This document shows, piece after piece, positions 63,821 to 64,000 of a stretch of 64,000 nucleotides of DNA. Source of the stretch: Acidobacteriota bacterium. Its GTDB lineage: Bacteria; Acidobacteriota; Blastocatellia; Pyrinomonadales; Pyrinomonadaceae. Numbering within the stretch: the stretch's first letter is position 1; each line of letters begins with the position of its first letter. A model generated the notes under the pieces. It worked only from the letters and a program-made list of their open reading frames with translations. It was not told where the DNA came from and ran no database searches. Position numbers and translations under genes: made by a program. The stretch covers positions 43,797 through 107,796 of the forward strand of contig JAIVJI010000063.1 in the NCBI GenBank assembly GCA_020200135.1. Reading direction: 5' to 3'.

Positions 63821-64000
63821 ATGACCGAAGCCGCACAGGCGCCCATCCGCGTGCTCGTCGTCGACGACGAGCCGCTCGCGCGAGAGAAGATTCGCGGCAT
63901 GGCGGCCGACGACCCCGATTTGCGCGTCGTCGGCGAATGTACGAACGGCGCCGAGGCCATCGAGGCCGTCCAGTCGATGCGCCCCGACCTCATCCTGCTC
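63821..64000 (+). CDS. response regulator, receiver domain (cut off by window edge)
   Basis: First 60 residues of a receiver domain: IRVLVVDDEPLAREKIRGMA has the acidic pair (DDE), and the end of the window is RPDLILL, just before the expected phospho-accepting Asp. The pairing with a LytS-type kinase suggests a LytTR DNA-binding domain downstream, but this is not visible. Confidence 0.9.
   Translation, partial: MTEAAQAPIRVLVVDDEPLAREKIRGMAADDPDLRVVGECTNGAEAIEAVQSMRPDLILL

Overview
The window is very GC-rich, with dense coding on both strands, and looks like the chromosome of an Acidobacteriota member, most likely Blastocatellia or a relative. This placement is an inference from gene content: five tandem 'acidobacterial duplicated orphan permease' (ADOP) genes, an Oar-type TonB receptor with a carboxypeptidase-regulatory-like N-terminus, a Ser/Thr kinase fused to TPR repeats, an SBBP-repeat protein, and many GTG/TTG starts. 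I see no rRNA, tRNA, phage, insertion sequence or CRISPR array.

Layout. (1) 1-13415, minus strand: one export-like operon with a periplasmic adaptor, an ABC ATPase, a small secreted protein and five ADOP permeases; the last permease runs off the window. (2) 13.7-22.1 kb: small secreted or unknown proteins, a Ser/Thr kinase-TPR sensor, threonine aldolase, a broken recQ and three very small proteins. (3) 22.2-31.5 kb: a frameshifted SBBP protein, an AidB-like acyl-CoA dehydrogenase, a cysteine-desulfurase-like enzyme, a strong candidate free-standing small RNA, a broken homoserine dehydrogenase, a Tat-type amidase, a stress protein and an Asn-rich lipoprotein. (4) 31.6-34.8 kb: boxC and boxB of aerobic benzoyl-CoA degradation. 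(5) 35.0-42.2 kb: a lysine/diaminopimelate operon, lysC - M20 deacylase - dapB - dapA - dapD - aminotransferase - asd. (6) 42.2-54 kb: two TonB-dependent receptors, TauE/SafE transporter, zinc metallopeptidase, phospholipase-D-type synthase, rpiA and a VTT-domain membrane protein. (7) 54.1-62.2 kb: a stress and DNA-repair group (GntR regulator, erythromycin-esterase-like protein, BON protein, LigD phosphoesterase-polymerase, ATP-dependent DNA ligase, DUF434 protein, stand-alone LigD-type phosphoesterase). (8) 62.5 kb to the end: a LytS-type kinase and the start of its response regulator.

Two window-wide patterns stand out. First, many gene ends carry low-complexity sequence with a 7-base period, usually as two inverted arms forming a hairpin. 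The heptamer differs from locus to locus, and the repeats often supply the stop codon or last residues of the flanking genes. Second, several genes (recQ, hom, a nucleoside deaminase, one ADOP permease, the SBBP protein) keep recognisable N- and C-terminal ends but lack an internal segment, often with a change of frame at the join. This is either a real deletion process or repeated assembly loss in GC-rich hairpin DNA. A third item of interest is the candidate small RNA at about 27783-27907, which has its own near-consensus promoter, a GNRA-capped hairpin and an intrinsic terminator.
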